DNA of 28,945 nucleotides from CAYJRR01 sp964372275 [NCBI: uncultured bacterium] (GTDB taxonomy: Bacteria; CAYJRR01): NCBI GenBank assembly GCA_964372275.1, contig CAYJRR010000058.1, forward strand, positions 1 to 28,945, written 5' to 3'. A program made the translations under genes and the position numbers. The notes under the pieces were generated by a model. It was not told the origin of the DNA. It ran no database searches and saw nothing but the letters and a program-made list of their open reading frames with translations. Positions within the stretch are counted from its first letter, which is position 1. Every line of letters begins with the position of its first letter. This document shows, in pieces, positions 7,109-20,356 of the stretch.

Positions 7109-9162
7109 CACACGGTCGCGTGCCGCGCCCTGGCGGCCGGGAGGCAGACGCGCTCGACCAGGGCGAGCAGCTCCGTGGCGTCGAACGGCTTCTTCAGGTA
7201 TCCGTCCGCGTCGAGCGCCCGAGCCTTTTCCGGGACGTTGGCGTCCCCGGACATCACGACCATCGGAATCCGGTCGAGACCGGGCGACGATTGCAGCTTG
7301 GCGCGGAACTCCCAGCCGTTCATCACCGGCATGCGAAGGTCGAGCAGGATCGCGGCCGGCGGATTCGGATCCTCCAGGCGGGCGAGCGCCTCGCGTCCGT
7401 TGGTCGCGACCTGCACGCGGTATCCGTGCTGGGAGAGAAGCTCGGAGACGCAATCGAGGATGTCGCGATCGTCCTCGACGACCAGGACCGTCTGGGTGGT
7501 GGCCGGCGCGGGCACGCAGTCCGGTGGCGGCGCGGAAGCCCCCTCCTCTCGGTCGCGGAGGACCGGACGGTCGACCGAACGCTCGGCGGATTGCCGGCGG
7601 GGCAGCCGCACCGTGAAGGTCGACCCTCGCTCCGGCTCGCTGTCGACGGCGATCGTGCCGCCGTGCGCCTCCACGATCTGGCGGACGATGAAAAGTCCGA
7701 GCCCGAGCCCGCCGTAGGCGCGTGAGGTCACGGCCCGTTCGAACCGGTCGAAGATCCGTGGAAGCCGGTCGGCGGGGATCCCGATTCCGTGGTCACGCAC
7801 GCTCACCGCGACCGACTCGTCATCCGGTTCGACGACGACCTCGATCGGCTCGCCGGCGCCGTACTTCACCGCGTTGGCGATCAGGTTGCTCAAGACCTGT
7901 TCGAAGCGGAGCCGGTCGCACCAGATCACCGCCTCGCCGGCGGCCCGGACCTCGATCGCCGGTCCGCCGGAGACGGTGTCGTCGGCGAAACGCACCGCGA
8001 TCTCGCGCGCCGCCTCCGCCAGGTCGACCTGTTCGACCTCCAGCGTTAGGCGGCCGGCCGTGATCCGGGAGACGTCGAGCAGACTGTCGATCAGCGACGA
8101 GATGCGCATCACCTGGCGGGACGATCCCTCGACGACGGTACGAATCTCCGCCGGGGTCATCCGCTCAAGGCCCCCTCGACCGCGCACGCCCAGCAAGCGC
8201 TTCATCTGGATCAGGAGGGGGGTCAGCGGCGTGCGTAGCTCGTGCGAGGCGATCGAGAGGAATTCGTCGCGTGCGGCGATCGCCTCCTGCGCCTGGCGGT
8301 AGAGACGCGCGTTCTCCTCGAGCAGCGAGCGCTGGCGCTCTTCGACCACCTTCCGGTCGGTCACGTCCTCGATCACGGCGACGAAGTTCTGGGGCGTCCC
8401 CGCCGTTCGCTGGAGCGATACCGTCGCCCGGATCCAGAGACGCCGGCCGTCCGCGGACGTTCCGCGCACCTCCCCCGTGACGCTCTTCCGTCGCCCGCCG
8501 AGGAGCTGCTGCAACGCCACGCGATGGCGCTGCAGCTCGTCGGGATCGAGGAGCTGCTGGAAGGTGGTTCCGAGCACCCGCTCGCGGCTGTCGCCGAGAA
8601 TCTCGCACAACTTCTGATTGACCCGCAGCCAGCGGCCGTCGAACCCGACCTGCGCCATCCCGATCGCCGCATTCTCGAAGACCGCCTCGAATTCGGCTTC
8701 GCGCTGGCGCAAGATCCCGTCGGCGCGGGTCCGCTCGGCTTCGCGCAGCGCCTCTTCGCGGCGGAGAAGCCGGCGGCTCCGGCGATGGAGGTCGACGAAG
8801 ATGCCGACCTTCGCCCGCACGATCTCCGGCTCGATCGGCTTGATCAGGTAGTCGACCGCGCCCGACGCATAGCCGCGGTGGACCGAGGCGACGTCGGTCC
8901 CGGCCGCGGTCAAGAACAGGATCGGGATGTTCCGCGACGCATCGCGATCGGCGATCAGGCGCGCCGTCTCGAATCCGTCCATCGCCGGCATCCGCACGTC
9001 GAGCAGGATCACGGCGAAGTCGTGCTTCAGGACCTTCCGCAGCACCTCGGCGCCGGTGGTGGCGGTGACGACGTTGTGGTCCGGATGCGACAACACCGCT
9101 TCGAGCGCCAGGAGGTTCTCCGGGCGATCGTCGGCGATCAGAATGTCGACCTTCTCCGACAT
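7105..9162 (-). CDS. Hybrid sensor histidine kinase REC-PAS-HisKA-HATPase-REC
   Basis: This is a 685-residue cytoplasmic kinase without membrane segments. Domain order: an N-terminal receiver (about 5-122; DD at 11-12, Asp55 in ILLDVRMP, Lys in YLIKP); a coiled coil (125-155); a PAS domain (about 155-275; AIGMAQVGFDGRWLRVNQKL); a second coiled coil; HisKA with the phospho-His in IASHELRTPL (about 307); HATPase_c (about 405-520) with the N box (LIANAVKYG), DHGIGIP and GGLGLGLFIV; then a second receiver (about 565-675; ILLDLRMPVMNGW, LKKPF). It can both receive phosphate at its N-terminus and pass it to its C-terminal receiver, so it may be a relay node. ATG at 9162 has AAGG upstream and lies 15 bp after the stop of the giant kinase, suggesting one transcript and a shared pathway. 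No HPt or DNA-binding regulator is adjacent. Confidence 0.95.
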   Translation of the reverse strand: MSEKVDILIADDRPENLLALEAVLSHPDHNVVTATTGAEVLRKVLKHDFAVILLDVRMPAMDGFETARLIADRDASRNIPILFLTAAGTDVASVHRGYASGAVDYLIKPIEPEIVRAKVGIFVDLHRRSRRLLRREEALREAERTRADGILRQREAEFEAVFENAAIGMAQVGFDGRWLRVNQKLCEILGDSRERVLGTTFQQLLDPDELQRHRVALQQLLGGRRKSVTGEVRGTSADGRRLWIRATVSLQRTAGTPQNFVAVIEDVTDRKVVEERQRSLLEENARLYRQAQEAIAARDEFLSIASHELRTPLTPLLIQMKRLLGVRGRGGLERMTPAEIRTVVEGSSRQVMRISSLIDSLLDVSRITAGRLTLEVEQVDLAEAAREIAVRFADDTVSGGPAIEVRAAGEAVIWCDRLRFEQVLSNLIANAVKYGAGEPIEVVVEPDDESVAVSVRDHGIGIPADRLPRIFDRFERAVTSRAYGGLGLGLFIVRQIVEAHGGTIAVDSEPERGSTFTVRLPRRQSAERSVDRPVLRDREEGASAPPPDCVPAPATTQTVLVVEDDRDILDCVSELLSQHGYRVQVATNGREALARLEDPNPPAAILLDLRMPVMNGWEFRAKLQSSPGLDRIPMVVMSGDANVPEKARALDADGYLKKPFDATELLALVERVCLPAARARHATVC

Positions 9163-9177
9163 GTGGCCGCCTTCCCG

Positions 9178-14433
<5,256 letters not shown>

Positions 14434-14583
14434 CTGCGCTACCTCCCGAAGCGGCGCATCTTAGGGACGCAGGGAACGCTGTCCAGGCGTTCGCCGATGA
14501 AAAATGCGTGCGACGGGTCGTCGCGCGAATTCCGCGCGCACCGGCTGCGCGCCGGGCGCGCGGATTGTGGATTGCAGCCGCGG

Positions 14584-14961
14584 TCAGGAGCCGGTGGTGA
14601 CGGTCAGAGTCCCGGTTCCGGAGACGCCGTCGTGTTCGGCGGTGATCGTCGCGCTTCCGGTGGTGTTGGCCGTCGCGAGGCCGGCGGCGTCGACCGACGC
14701 GACGCCGGCGGAGGACGAGGACCAGGTCGACTCGTCGGTGAGGTCCTCGAGATGCCCGTCCGCGAAGCGACCGACGGCCGCGAGCCGGTAGGTCGTGCCG
14801 ACGACCAGCGTCAGGTTCGACGGGAGGACCGCGACCGACTCCGGCGCCTCGTGCGGATTGCCGTAGTCGTCGCCCCCGTCGCGGCAGCCGGCGGTGATCG
14901 CCGCCGCGGCGAGGATCGACGCCGCCCCAAGCCCACACCGCCAGACCGCCGCACGCCTCAT
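14584..14961 (-). CDS. Small lipoprotein with a bacterial Ig-like (Big_2) domain
   Basis: This is a 125-residue protein. A basic start (MRRAAVWRCG), a hydrophobic core and the lipobox ITAGC near residue 26 predict lipid anchoring. A Big_2 domain follows (about 42-122): ESVAVLPSNLTLVVGTTYRL, AVGRFADGHLEDLTDESTW, SSSAGVASVDAAGLATA and GSATITAEHDGVSGTGTLTV. The pattern of aromatic, glycine and valine residues is the standard one of intimin/BID_2-like repeats. Such domains mediate surface adhesion or carbohydrate binding; here there is just one, so it may be a structural or spacer lipoprotein. It precedes the giant kinase on the same strand by 150 bp, which hold only a GC-rich inverted repeat without a U-tract. 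Its start is 81 bp from a divergent SDR. Confidence 0.85.
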   Translation of the reverse strand: MRRAAVWRCGLGAASILAAAAITAGCRDGGDDYGNPHEAPESVAVLPSNLTLVVGTTYRLAAVGRFADGHLEDLTDESTWSSSSAGVASVDAAGLATANTTGSATITAEHDGVSGTGTLTVTTGS

Positions 14962-15042
14962 CGCCGGTTCCCGCCTTCGCTCCGATCGGAACCGATTTCG
15001 CTGGTGCCGTCAACGGCGGGTCCTCACACTCGGGGAGCGCGC

Positions 15043-16056
15043 ATGACGAAGGGACGGACGCGGCCGGTGGCGGTGGTGGCGGGGGCGACGCGCGGGGCAG
15101 GGCGCGGAATCGCCACCGCGCTCGGGGAGGCGGGCTGGACCGTCTACTGCACTGGCCGCAGCTCGCGACGAGGCCGCGCCGGCGGCGGGCGTCGACGGGG
15201 CGCGCCGGCGCGGAGCCCGTTCGATCTCGACGCGAGGCCGGAGACGATCGAGGAGACGGCGGCGATCGTGTCGGCGCGGGGCGGGGACGGCATCGCCGTT
15301 CGCGTCGACCACACCGACGAGACCCAGGTGCGCCGACTCTTCGTCCGCGTGCGACGCGAGCGCGGGCGCGTCGACCTCCTGGTCAACGACGTCTGGGGAG
15401 GCGACGCGCTGGTGGAGGCCGCCTGTCCGTTCGGTCGTCCGTTCTGGGAGATGGACGCCGCGGCGGCCCTGCCGCTTCTGAAGCGGTGCGTCCATTCCCA
15501 CCTGCTGACCGCGCGTCACGCGGTGCCGCTGATGGTCGAACGGCGCCGCGGGCTGGTGGTGGAGGTGACCGACGGGGAGCTCCTCCACTATCGCGGAAGC
15601 CTCCTCTACGACCTGGTGAAGGTGGCGGTGATCCGGCTGGCGTTCGCCATGGCCGAGGAACTGCGCGAACGGGGCGTCGCCTCGGTCGCCGTGACCCCGG
15701 GGTTCCTCCGCTCCGAGGCGATGCTCGAGCACTTCGGCGTGACGGAGGCGTATTGGCGCGAGGGGGCGCGCAAGGATCCGCACTTCCTCTTTTCCGAGAC
15801 GCCGCTCTACGTCGGGCGCGGCATCGCCGCGCTGGCGGGCGACGCGCGTGTCATGAAGAAGACGGGCCGGGTCTTCTCGAGCTGGCGGCTGGCGCGGGAG
15901 TACGGCTTCACCGATGCCGACGGGCGCCGGCCGGACTGGGGGCGGCACACCACCGACCGGTCGCTCGACCGCGAGTCGTGGAGGGTCTTTCGCGAACAGC
16001 TCGCCTCGCACGACCGCTTCGTGCACGCCTTCGCCTCCGCGCGCCGCAGGCCCTGA
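15043..16056 (+). CDS. SDR family oxidoreductase with Thr in place of the catalytic Ser
   Basis: This is a 337-residue short-chain dehydrogenase. The cofactor motif is VVAGATRGAGRGIA, and the NNAG position reads VNDVWGG. The active-site segment is VEVTDGELLHYRGSLLYDLVK: Tyr and Lys of YxxxK are present, but the residue 13 before Tyr, normally Ser, is Thr. The following GVASVAVTPGFLRSEAMLEH and HFGVTEAYWREGARKDPHF are characteristic of a DHRS1-like bacterial subgroup that I believe shares the Thr. An Arg/Gly-rich insertion after the second strand may be a phosphate (NADP) binding or disordered loop. ATG at 15043 follows GGGGAG. The frame stays open upstream for thousands of bases, but that is only the antisense shadow of the kinase genes. 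Substrate is unknown. Confidence 0.9.
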   Translation: MTKGRTRPVAVVAGATRGAGRGIATALGEAGWTVYCTGRSSRRGRAGGGRRRGAPARSPFDLDARPETIEETAAIVSARGGDGIAVRVDHTDETQVRRLFVRVRRERGRVDLLVNDVWGGDALVEAACPFGRPFWEMDAAAALPLLKRCVHSHLLTARHAVPLMVERRRGLVVEVTDGELLHYRGSLLYDLVKVAVIRLAFAMAEELRERGVASVAVTPGFLRSEAMLEHFGVTEAYWREGARKDPHFLFSETPLYVGRGIAALAGDARVMKKTGRVFSSWRLAREYGFTDADGRRPDWGRHTTDRSLDRESWRVFREQLASHDRFVHAFASARRRP

Positions 16057-16104
16057 GGGGACCTCCTTCCGGTCCGGCGATGTCGGGGCCGCGGCGGCGC
16101 GGAG

Positions 16105-16716
16105 CTAGTCGGTCCGTCTCTCGTACTTCCAGTTGCGGGATCTCCCCTGGGTGAGCCATTCGAGCGTGGTCGCGATGCGGCGCGCGCGCGTCTCCTCCCG
16201 CTTCGCTTCCACGATCCACTCCACGTATTCGCGCTGGTGGCTGGGGGAGAAGGCCTCGTAGACGGTGCGGGCCCTCGCGTTCTTCCGGAGCGCGGCGGCG
16301 AGATCGGGCGGGACCTTCGGCGCCGCTTTGGGGCGGGCCGCCTTCTTGCGTGGGCGGGGTGCGTCGTTGAGAGCCGCCGCGCGGCGGACGTAGTCGGCGA
16401 GGACCTCCAGCGCCGGAATCTGCGACACGTCGGTCAGGCGTTCCGCCATGAAGGAGGCGGTTCCGCTCCGCCGCAGGATGCCATGCGGGTCGTCGAGCTC
16501 CTTTCCACGCCAGAAGCCGAAGCTCGCGTGCCGTTTGAACGCCGCCATGCCGCCGACGATCCCGTTCTTCACGAAGGCCGGGGCGCCCCATTTGATCCGT
16601 TCCTCGATCCCGGGACATCCGGCGTGAAAGGCGCGGCGGATCTTCTCCAGGATCGGCCGCGCGAACGGGGCAGCGGCGGTGATGTAGGCGTCGACCTTCT
16701 TGGCGTCGTCGGGCAC
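16105..16716 (-). CDS. YdeI/OmpD-associated family protein (DUF1801 plus OmdA)
   Basis: This 203-residue protein is of the YdeI family. The N-terminal DUF1801 part (about 1-115) shows ILEKIRRAFHAGCPGIEERI, KWGAPAFVKNGIVGGMAAFK and HASFGFWRGKE. A Lys/Arg/Pro/Ala linker (about 125-145) follows. The C-terminal OmdA segment has VPPDLAAALRKNARARTVYE, FSPSHQREYVEWIVEAKREE and TRARRIATTLEWLTQGRSRN. The family is linked in a few bacteria to stress or antimicrobial-peptide resistance, but its biochemical role is not established. The GTG at 16716 is chosen because AGGAGG precedes it at 8 bases; the upstream ATG would run through the divergent promoter region. It is convergent with the SDR at 16056 and divergent from the FmdB gene. 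Confidence 0.88.
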   Translation of the reverse strand: MPDDAKKVDAYITAAAPFARPILEKIRRAFHAGCPGIEERIKWGAPAFVKNGIVGGMAAFKRHASFGFWRGKELDDPHGILRRSGTASFMAERLTDVSQIPALEVLADYVRRAAALNDAPRPRKKAARPKAAPKVPPDLAAALRKNARARTVYEAFSPSHQREYVEWIVEAKREETRARRIATTLEWLTQGRSRNWKYERRTD

Positions 16717-16825
16717 GGCGAGTTCCTCCTCTAGGGCCGGGTATCTTAACCGTACGCGACGAACTCGCGCGAAAGCCTGCAGAGGGCGGCTTGCCTCCGG
16801 AGGGCGGGCGCCCAATCTGAAGGCC

Positions 16826-16993
16826 ATGCCGGTCTACGAGTTCATCTGCCGGAAATGCGGCACGCGATTCGAGGAGATCCAGTCGCTCGGCGAGCACGAC
16901 CGGACCAAGCCCACCTGTCCGCAGTGCAAGACGGCGAAGTCGGTCGAACAGGAGCTATCGCCGTTCTACGCGCAGACGCCCCGCAAATCCTAG
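16826..16993 (+). CDS. FmdB-type zinc ribbon protein
   Basis: This is a 55-residue putative regulatory protein of the FmdB family. The start MPVYEFICRKCGTRFEEIQS carries CxxC and the middle TKPTCPQCK a second CxxC, forming a rubredoxin-like zinc ribbon. The sequence ends with a short polar tail. Such proteins are common, small and of uncertain function; many were named for a link to the amidase regulator. ATG at 16826 is fixed by the conserved MPxYEF start. It is 16 bp upstream of the SDR on the same strand, so the pair are probably co-transcribed. The 109 bp before it are a divergent promoter region shared with the YdeI-family gene. Confidence 0.92.
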   Translation: MPVYEFICRKCGTRFEEIQSLGEHDRTKPTCPQCKTAKSVEQELSPFYAQTPRKS

Positions 16994-17009
16994 AGACCGG
17001 GGGCCGGCG

Positions 17010-17966
17010 ATGCCGCGATTCGACCTGGCCGGGCGGGTGGCGGTGGTGACGGGCGCGTCGTCAGGGGTGGGGCGCGCCGTGGTCCGGGCGCTGGGAAGCC
17101 GGGGCGCGAAGATCGGTCTCATCGCGCGCGGCGTGGACGGCCTCGAGGCGGCGGCGGGCGAGGTCTGCCGCTCGGGGGGCGAGGCGATGACGCTGCCGCT
17201 CGACGTCGCCGACGCCGGCGCGGTGGACGAGGCGGCGGAGCGGGTCGCCCGGAGGTGGGGCTCGCTCGACGTCTGGGTCAACGACGCGATGGTCACCGTC
17301 TTCTCGCCCGCGGAACGGATGACGGCCGCGGAGTTCCGGCGGGTGCTCGAGGTGAACTTCCTCGGATACGTCCACGGAACCCTGGCGGCGCTCCGCCGTA
17401 TGCGCGTGCGGAACGAGGGCCGGATCGTGCAGGTCGGTTCGGCGCTCGCCTACCGGTCGATCCCGTTGCAGAGCGCCTACTGCGCGAGCAAGGCGGCGGT
17501 CCGGGCGTTCACCGATTCGGTTCGGTGCGAGCTTCTCCACGAGCGGAGCCGGGTGCGGATCTCGACGGTTCACCTGCCGGCGGTGAACACGCCGCAGTTC
17601 TCGGTCGCGCGCAGCCGGATGCCGGCGCACCCGCGGCCGATCGCGCCGATCTACCAACCGGAGATCGCCGCCCGCGTCGTGCTCGACGTCCTCGCCCATC
17701 CCCGCCGCGAGCGGTGGGTCGGGGCTTCGACCGTGAAGGCGATCGTCGGCCAGCGCCTCCTCCCCGGTCTGATCGACCGTTATCTCGGCCGCCGGGGGTA
17801 CGACGCGCAGCAGGACGAGCGCCTTCGACACGCGCACGCCGACAACCTCGATCGGCCGGTGCCGGGGGACCGCGGCGCCCGCGGCGAGTTCGACGAGGAG
17901 GCCCGTGCGCGCAGTCCCCTCCTTTGGCTGCGGACGCGCCTGCTTCACGCGTCGGGAAGCCGGTAG
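17010..17966 (+). CDS. SDR family oxidoreductase with C-terminal extension
   Basis: This is a 318-residue short-chain dehydrogenase. The cofactor motif is VVTGASSGVGRAVV; the NNAG position reads VNDAM; and the catalytic Ser (QVGSALAYRS), Tyr and Lys (AYCASK) are intact at the normal 13- and 4-residue spacing. The C-terminal region beyond about residue 200 (PAVNTPQF, HPRPIAPIYQPEIAARVVLD, then GRRGYDAQQDERLRHAHADN) is typical of a group of about 320-residue SDRs with a tail. These often sit near GH15 and stress genes; substrates are not defined. It overlaps the convergent membrane-protein gene by 22 bp at the 3' ends (17945-17966). Confidence 0.92.
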   Translation: MPRFDLAGRVAVVTGASSGVGRAVVRALGSRGAKIGLIARGVDGLEAAAGEVCRSGGEAMTLPLDVADAGAVDEAAERVARRWGSLDVWVNDAMVTVFSPAERMTAAEFRRVLEVNFLGYVHGTLAALRRMRVRNEGRIVQVGSALAYRSIPLQSAYCASKAAVRAFTDSVRCELLHERSRVRISTVHLPAVNTPQFSVARSRMPAHPRPIAPIYQPEIAARVVLDVLAHPRRERWVGASTVKAIVGQRLLPGLIDRYLGRRGYDAQQDERLRHAHADNLDRPVPGDRGARGEFDEEARARSPLLWLRTRLLHASGSR

Positions 17967-18427
17967 AAGCCGCCGAGGATGGCGCCGAACGCGACGTGCG
18001 CGAGCAGCACCGACACCGGCGTCCGCACGCCATAGTTCAGCGCGAGGAAACCGGGCGGTTCGAGCTGGCGCGCGACCGATGGACCGTGCTGCTCACTGGC
18101 GATGCGCGGATGGAGACCGGGCAGGAGCCGCATCCCGACCGTCAGCAGGAACGACGCGTGGACGAACCCCGCCGCCGCCCCTCGCCACCACGTCGCCGCC
18201 CCCCAGGCGTGGAACGCGGCGATGTAGAGGAGCGAGAAGAGCCAGCCGTTGAGGAGGTGCAGGCCGATCCCCAGGGCCTGCGCGCGCTCGCGCCGGGAGG
18301 TGACGATCGAACCGAGGATGTAGGGGAGATTCATGCGGGTGAACCCGAGCCCCTGGCTTCCCGCGAGCAGCGTGGTGAGCACCACCGTTCCGACGAACCC
18401 CCAGAGCAGCCAGCTCCCGGCGTTCAC
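17945..18427 (-). CDS. Small integral membrane protein, four predicted helices
   Basis: This 160-residue protein is of unknown function. GTG at 18427 overlaps the stop of the upstream GH15 gene as GTGA, strongly supporting translational coupling and deciding the start. Hydrophobic helices are visible near 5-24 (LLWGFVGTVVLTTLLAG), 48-70 (GLHLLNGWLFSLLYIAAF), 78-98 (AAAGFVHASFLLTVGMRLL) and 133-155 (VSVLLAHVAFGAILGGFY). The loop between helices 1 and 2 holds MNLPYILGSIVTSRRERAQ and that between 3 and 4 is GLHPRIASEQHGPSVARQ. I recognise no catalytic motif. Coupling to a GH15 enzyme suggests, without proof, a role with that enzyme or in the same stress response. Confidence 0.75.
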   Translation of the reverse strand: MNAGSWLLWGFVGTVVLTTLLAGSQGLGFTRMNLPYILGSIVTSRRERAQALGIGLHLLNGWLFSLLYIAAFHAWGAATWWRGAAAGFVHASFLLTVGMRLLPGLHPRIASEQHGPSVARQLEPPGFLALNYGVRTPVSVLLAHVAFGAILGGFYRLPDA

Positions 18428-20235
18428 GTCGCGCCCCTCGACCGGCGCTGCGAGACCGAAAGCGCGGCGTTGATGAGCCCGACGTGCGTGAACGCCTGCG
18501 GAAAGTTCCCGAGCGCGTCGCCGGTCCGTGGGTCGATCTCCTCTGCGAACAGGCCGACGTCGTTGGCGTATCCGGCGAGCCGCTCGAGCCGGGCCGCGGC
18601 CTCGTCGGCCTCGCCCCCGCCGCGCGCCAGGTAGTCGACCGCCCAGAAGCTGCAGATTCCGAACGCCCCTTCGCCGGCCAGGGCCGGATCGCGATGGCGA
18701 AAAAGCAGGTCGTCGCCGGCGCCGAGCCGCTCCCGGATCCGCCGGTAGGTCGACCGCATCCGATCCGAGGAAGGCGGCTCGAAGCCGTGCCACGCCAGCA
18801 ACAGGAGGGCTGCGTCGACCTCGGATCCGTCGATCTGGGAGACGTAGCTGTCGACCGAGTCGTTCCAGGCGCGGCTCCGGATCTCGCGATCGATCCGCCC
18901 GCGGACCTCGCGGTATGCGTCGACGGGGGCGGGCCGCAGGAGACCACGCTCGGCGAAGTCGATCAGGCGATCGAGCGCCGTCCAGCAAAGCAGCCGCGAA
19001 TGGGTGTTTCGGGCCCGCCCGGTGCGCGATTCCCAGACCCCCTCGTCGGGGAGGTTCCAGTTCCCGCAGACGAAACGTCCGAGGTCGCGGAGCATGCGCT
19101 GCGACTCCCGGTCGAACGAGCCTCCGTCGCGCACCACGCGCGCGGCGGCGTCGATCACCTCGCCGTAGACGTCGAGCTGAAGCTGGTCGACGGCGGCGTT
19201 GCCGACGCGCACCGGCCGCGAGCCCCGGTAACCGACGAGATGCTCGAGCGTGCGCTCCTCACGCGGACGATTGCCGTAGACGTCGTAGAGGACGGAGAGG
19301 GCGGGGCGGGTGAGACGCGTGCTGTGGAGGAGCCACGACAGGAACGCATCGGCCTCCTGGCGGAACCCGAGCTCCAGGAACGCGCGCATGGTGAAAGAGG
19401 CGTCGCGGAGCCAGCAGTAGCGATAGTCCCAGTTCAGGTCGCCGCCGACGCGCTCGGGCAGGGAAGTGGTCGGTGCGGCGATCACCGCCCCGGACGGGGC
19501 GTAGACGAGGAGCCGCAGGGCCAGCGCACTGCGCTCCACCGCGTCGCGGCACGGGCCGTCGTAGCGCAGTCCGGCGATCCAGCCGCGCCACCAGCGGATC
19601 GAGCGCGCGACGGCGTCGCGCATCGGCGCCCCGAGCGGCGGAAGGATCGCCGGCCATTCGTCGTCGAACGTCAGCGAGAGGTGGCGCACGTTGCCGGGAC
19701 GGAGCCGGACCGTCGTCCGAAGCTCGTCGGCCATGGGCGCGCCGAGCGCCAGGTCGGTCCGCAGGACGAGAAGCCCGGACGGGGTCTCGGCGCGGATCCC
19801 GAGCGGACCGGCGGCGCGCAGGCGGGCCGGTCGGCGGGCGAAGTCCGGTCGCGGCTGGAAAATGATCTCGACCGCTACCTCGCCGTGGAGAGCCTCGAGC
19901 TGGCGAACGATCTGGTGATCGGGCAGCGTGGCCGCCGATTTCTCCTCTTCCGAGGCCACCGTCATCAAGTCGGTCAGCACCAGCGTCGCCGAGGGCGTTC
20001 GGAACGTCGTTTCGAGCACGTTCGTCCCCGCAAGGTACCGGCGCGAGCTCTCGAAGGGGCCGGCCGGGGCGACGCGGAACCGTCCCGCCCGTTCGTCGAG
20101 GAGCGCGCCGAAGATCGAGGGGCTGTCGAATCGTGGCCAACAAAGCCAATCGATCGAGCCGTCACGCGCGACGAGCGCGGCCGAGCGGCAATCGCCGATG
20201 ATGGCGTAGTCCTGGATCCGGTGGCCGTTCGCCAT
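18424..20235 (-). CDS. Glycoside hydrolase family 15 (glucoamylase/trehalase-like)
   Basis: This is a 603-residue cytoplasmic enzyme of GH15 with the N-terminal trehalase-like beta domain (RIQDYAIIGDCRSAALVARD, GSIDWLCWPRFDSPSIFGAL). The (alpha/alpha)6 barrel has the substrate-binding signature GGDLNWDYRYCWLRDASFT (about 290-310), a WNLPDEGVWESR segment holding the putative general acid Glu, and a second catalytic Glu in GLFAEEIDPRTGDALGNFP near the C-terminus. No signal peptide is seen. Members hydrolyse alpha-1,4 glucans or trehalose, and bacterial forms of this kind often act on trehalose or glycogen breakdown products. The ATG at 20235 begins the conserved MANGHRIQDY; the ORF stays open upstream with no family similarity. 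It is coupled to the membrane protein by GTGA and divergent from the PAS kinase by about 120 bp. Confidence 0.94.
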   Translation of the reverse strand: MANGHRIQDYAIIGDCRSAALVARDGSIDWLCWPRFDSPSIFGALLDERAGRFRVAPAGPFESSRRYLAGTNVLETTFRTPSATLVLTDLMTVASEEEKSAATLPDHQIVRQLEALHGEVAVEIIFQPRPDFARRPARLRAAGPLGIRAETPSGLLVLRTDLALGAPMADELRTTVRLRPGNVRHLSLTFDDEWPAILPPLGAPMRDAVARSIRWWRGWIAGLRYDGPCRDAVERSALALRLLVYAPSGAVIAAPTTSLPERVGGDLNWDYRYCWLRDASFTMRAFLELGFRQEADAFLSWLLHSTRLTRPALSVLYDVYGNRPREERTLEHLVGYRGSRPVRVGNAAVDQLQLDVYGEVIDAAARVVRDGGSFDRESQRMLRDLGRFVCGNWNLPDEGVWESRTGRARNTHSRLLCWTALDRLIDFAERGLLRPAPVDAYREVRGRIDREIRSRAWNDSVDSYVSQIDGSEVDAALLLLAWHGFEPPSSDRMRSTYRRIRERLGAGDDLLFRHRDPALAGEGAFGICSFWAVDYLARGGGEADEAAARLERLAGYANDVGLFAEEIDPRTGDALGNFPQAFTHVGLINAALSVSQRRSRGAT

Positions 20236-20356
20236 GCGCGCTCCGCGCGGGAAACGTGGACACGGTCGCGACCCGTGGCACGGCGGTCCCTCCGGAGCGG
20301 GATCCCGCCGGGGCACGCGTGCCATGCGGTCGAGCGCCGGGCAATGCCTCGGAAGA

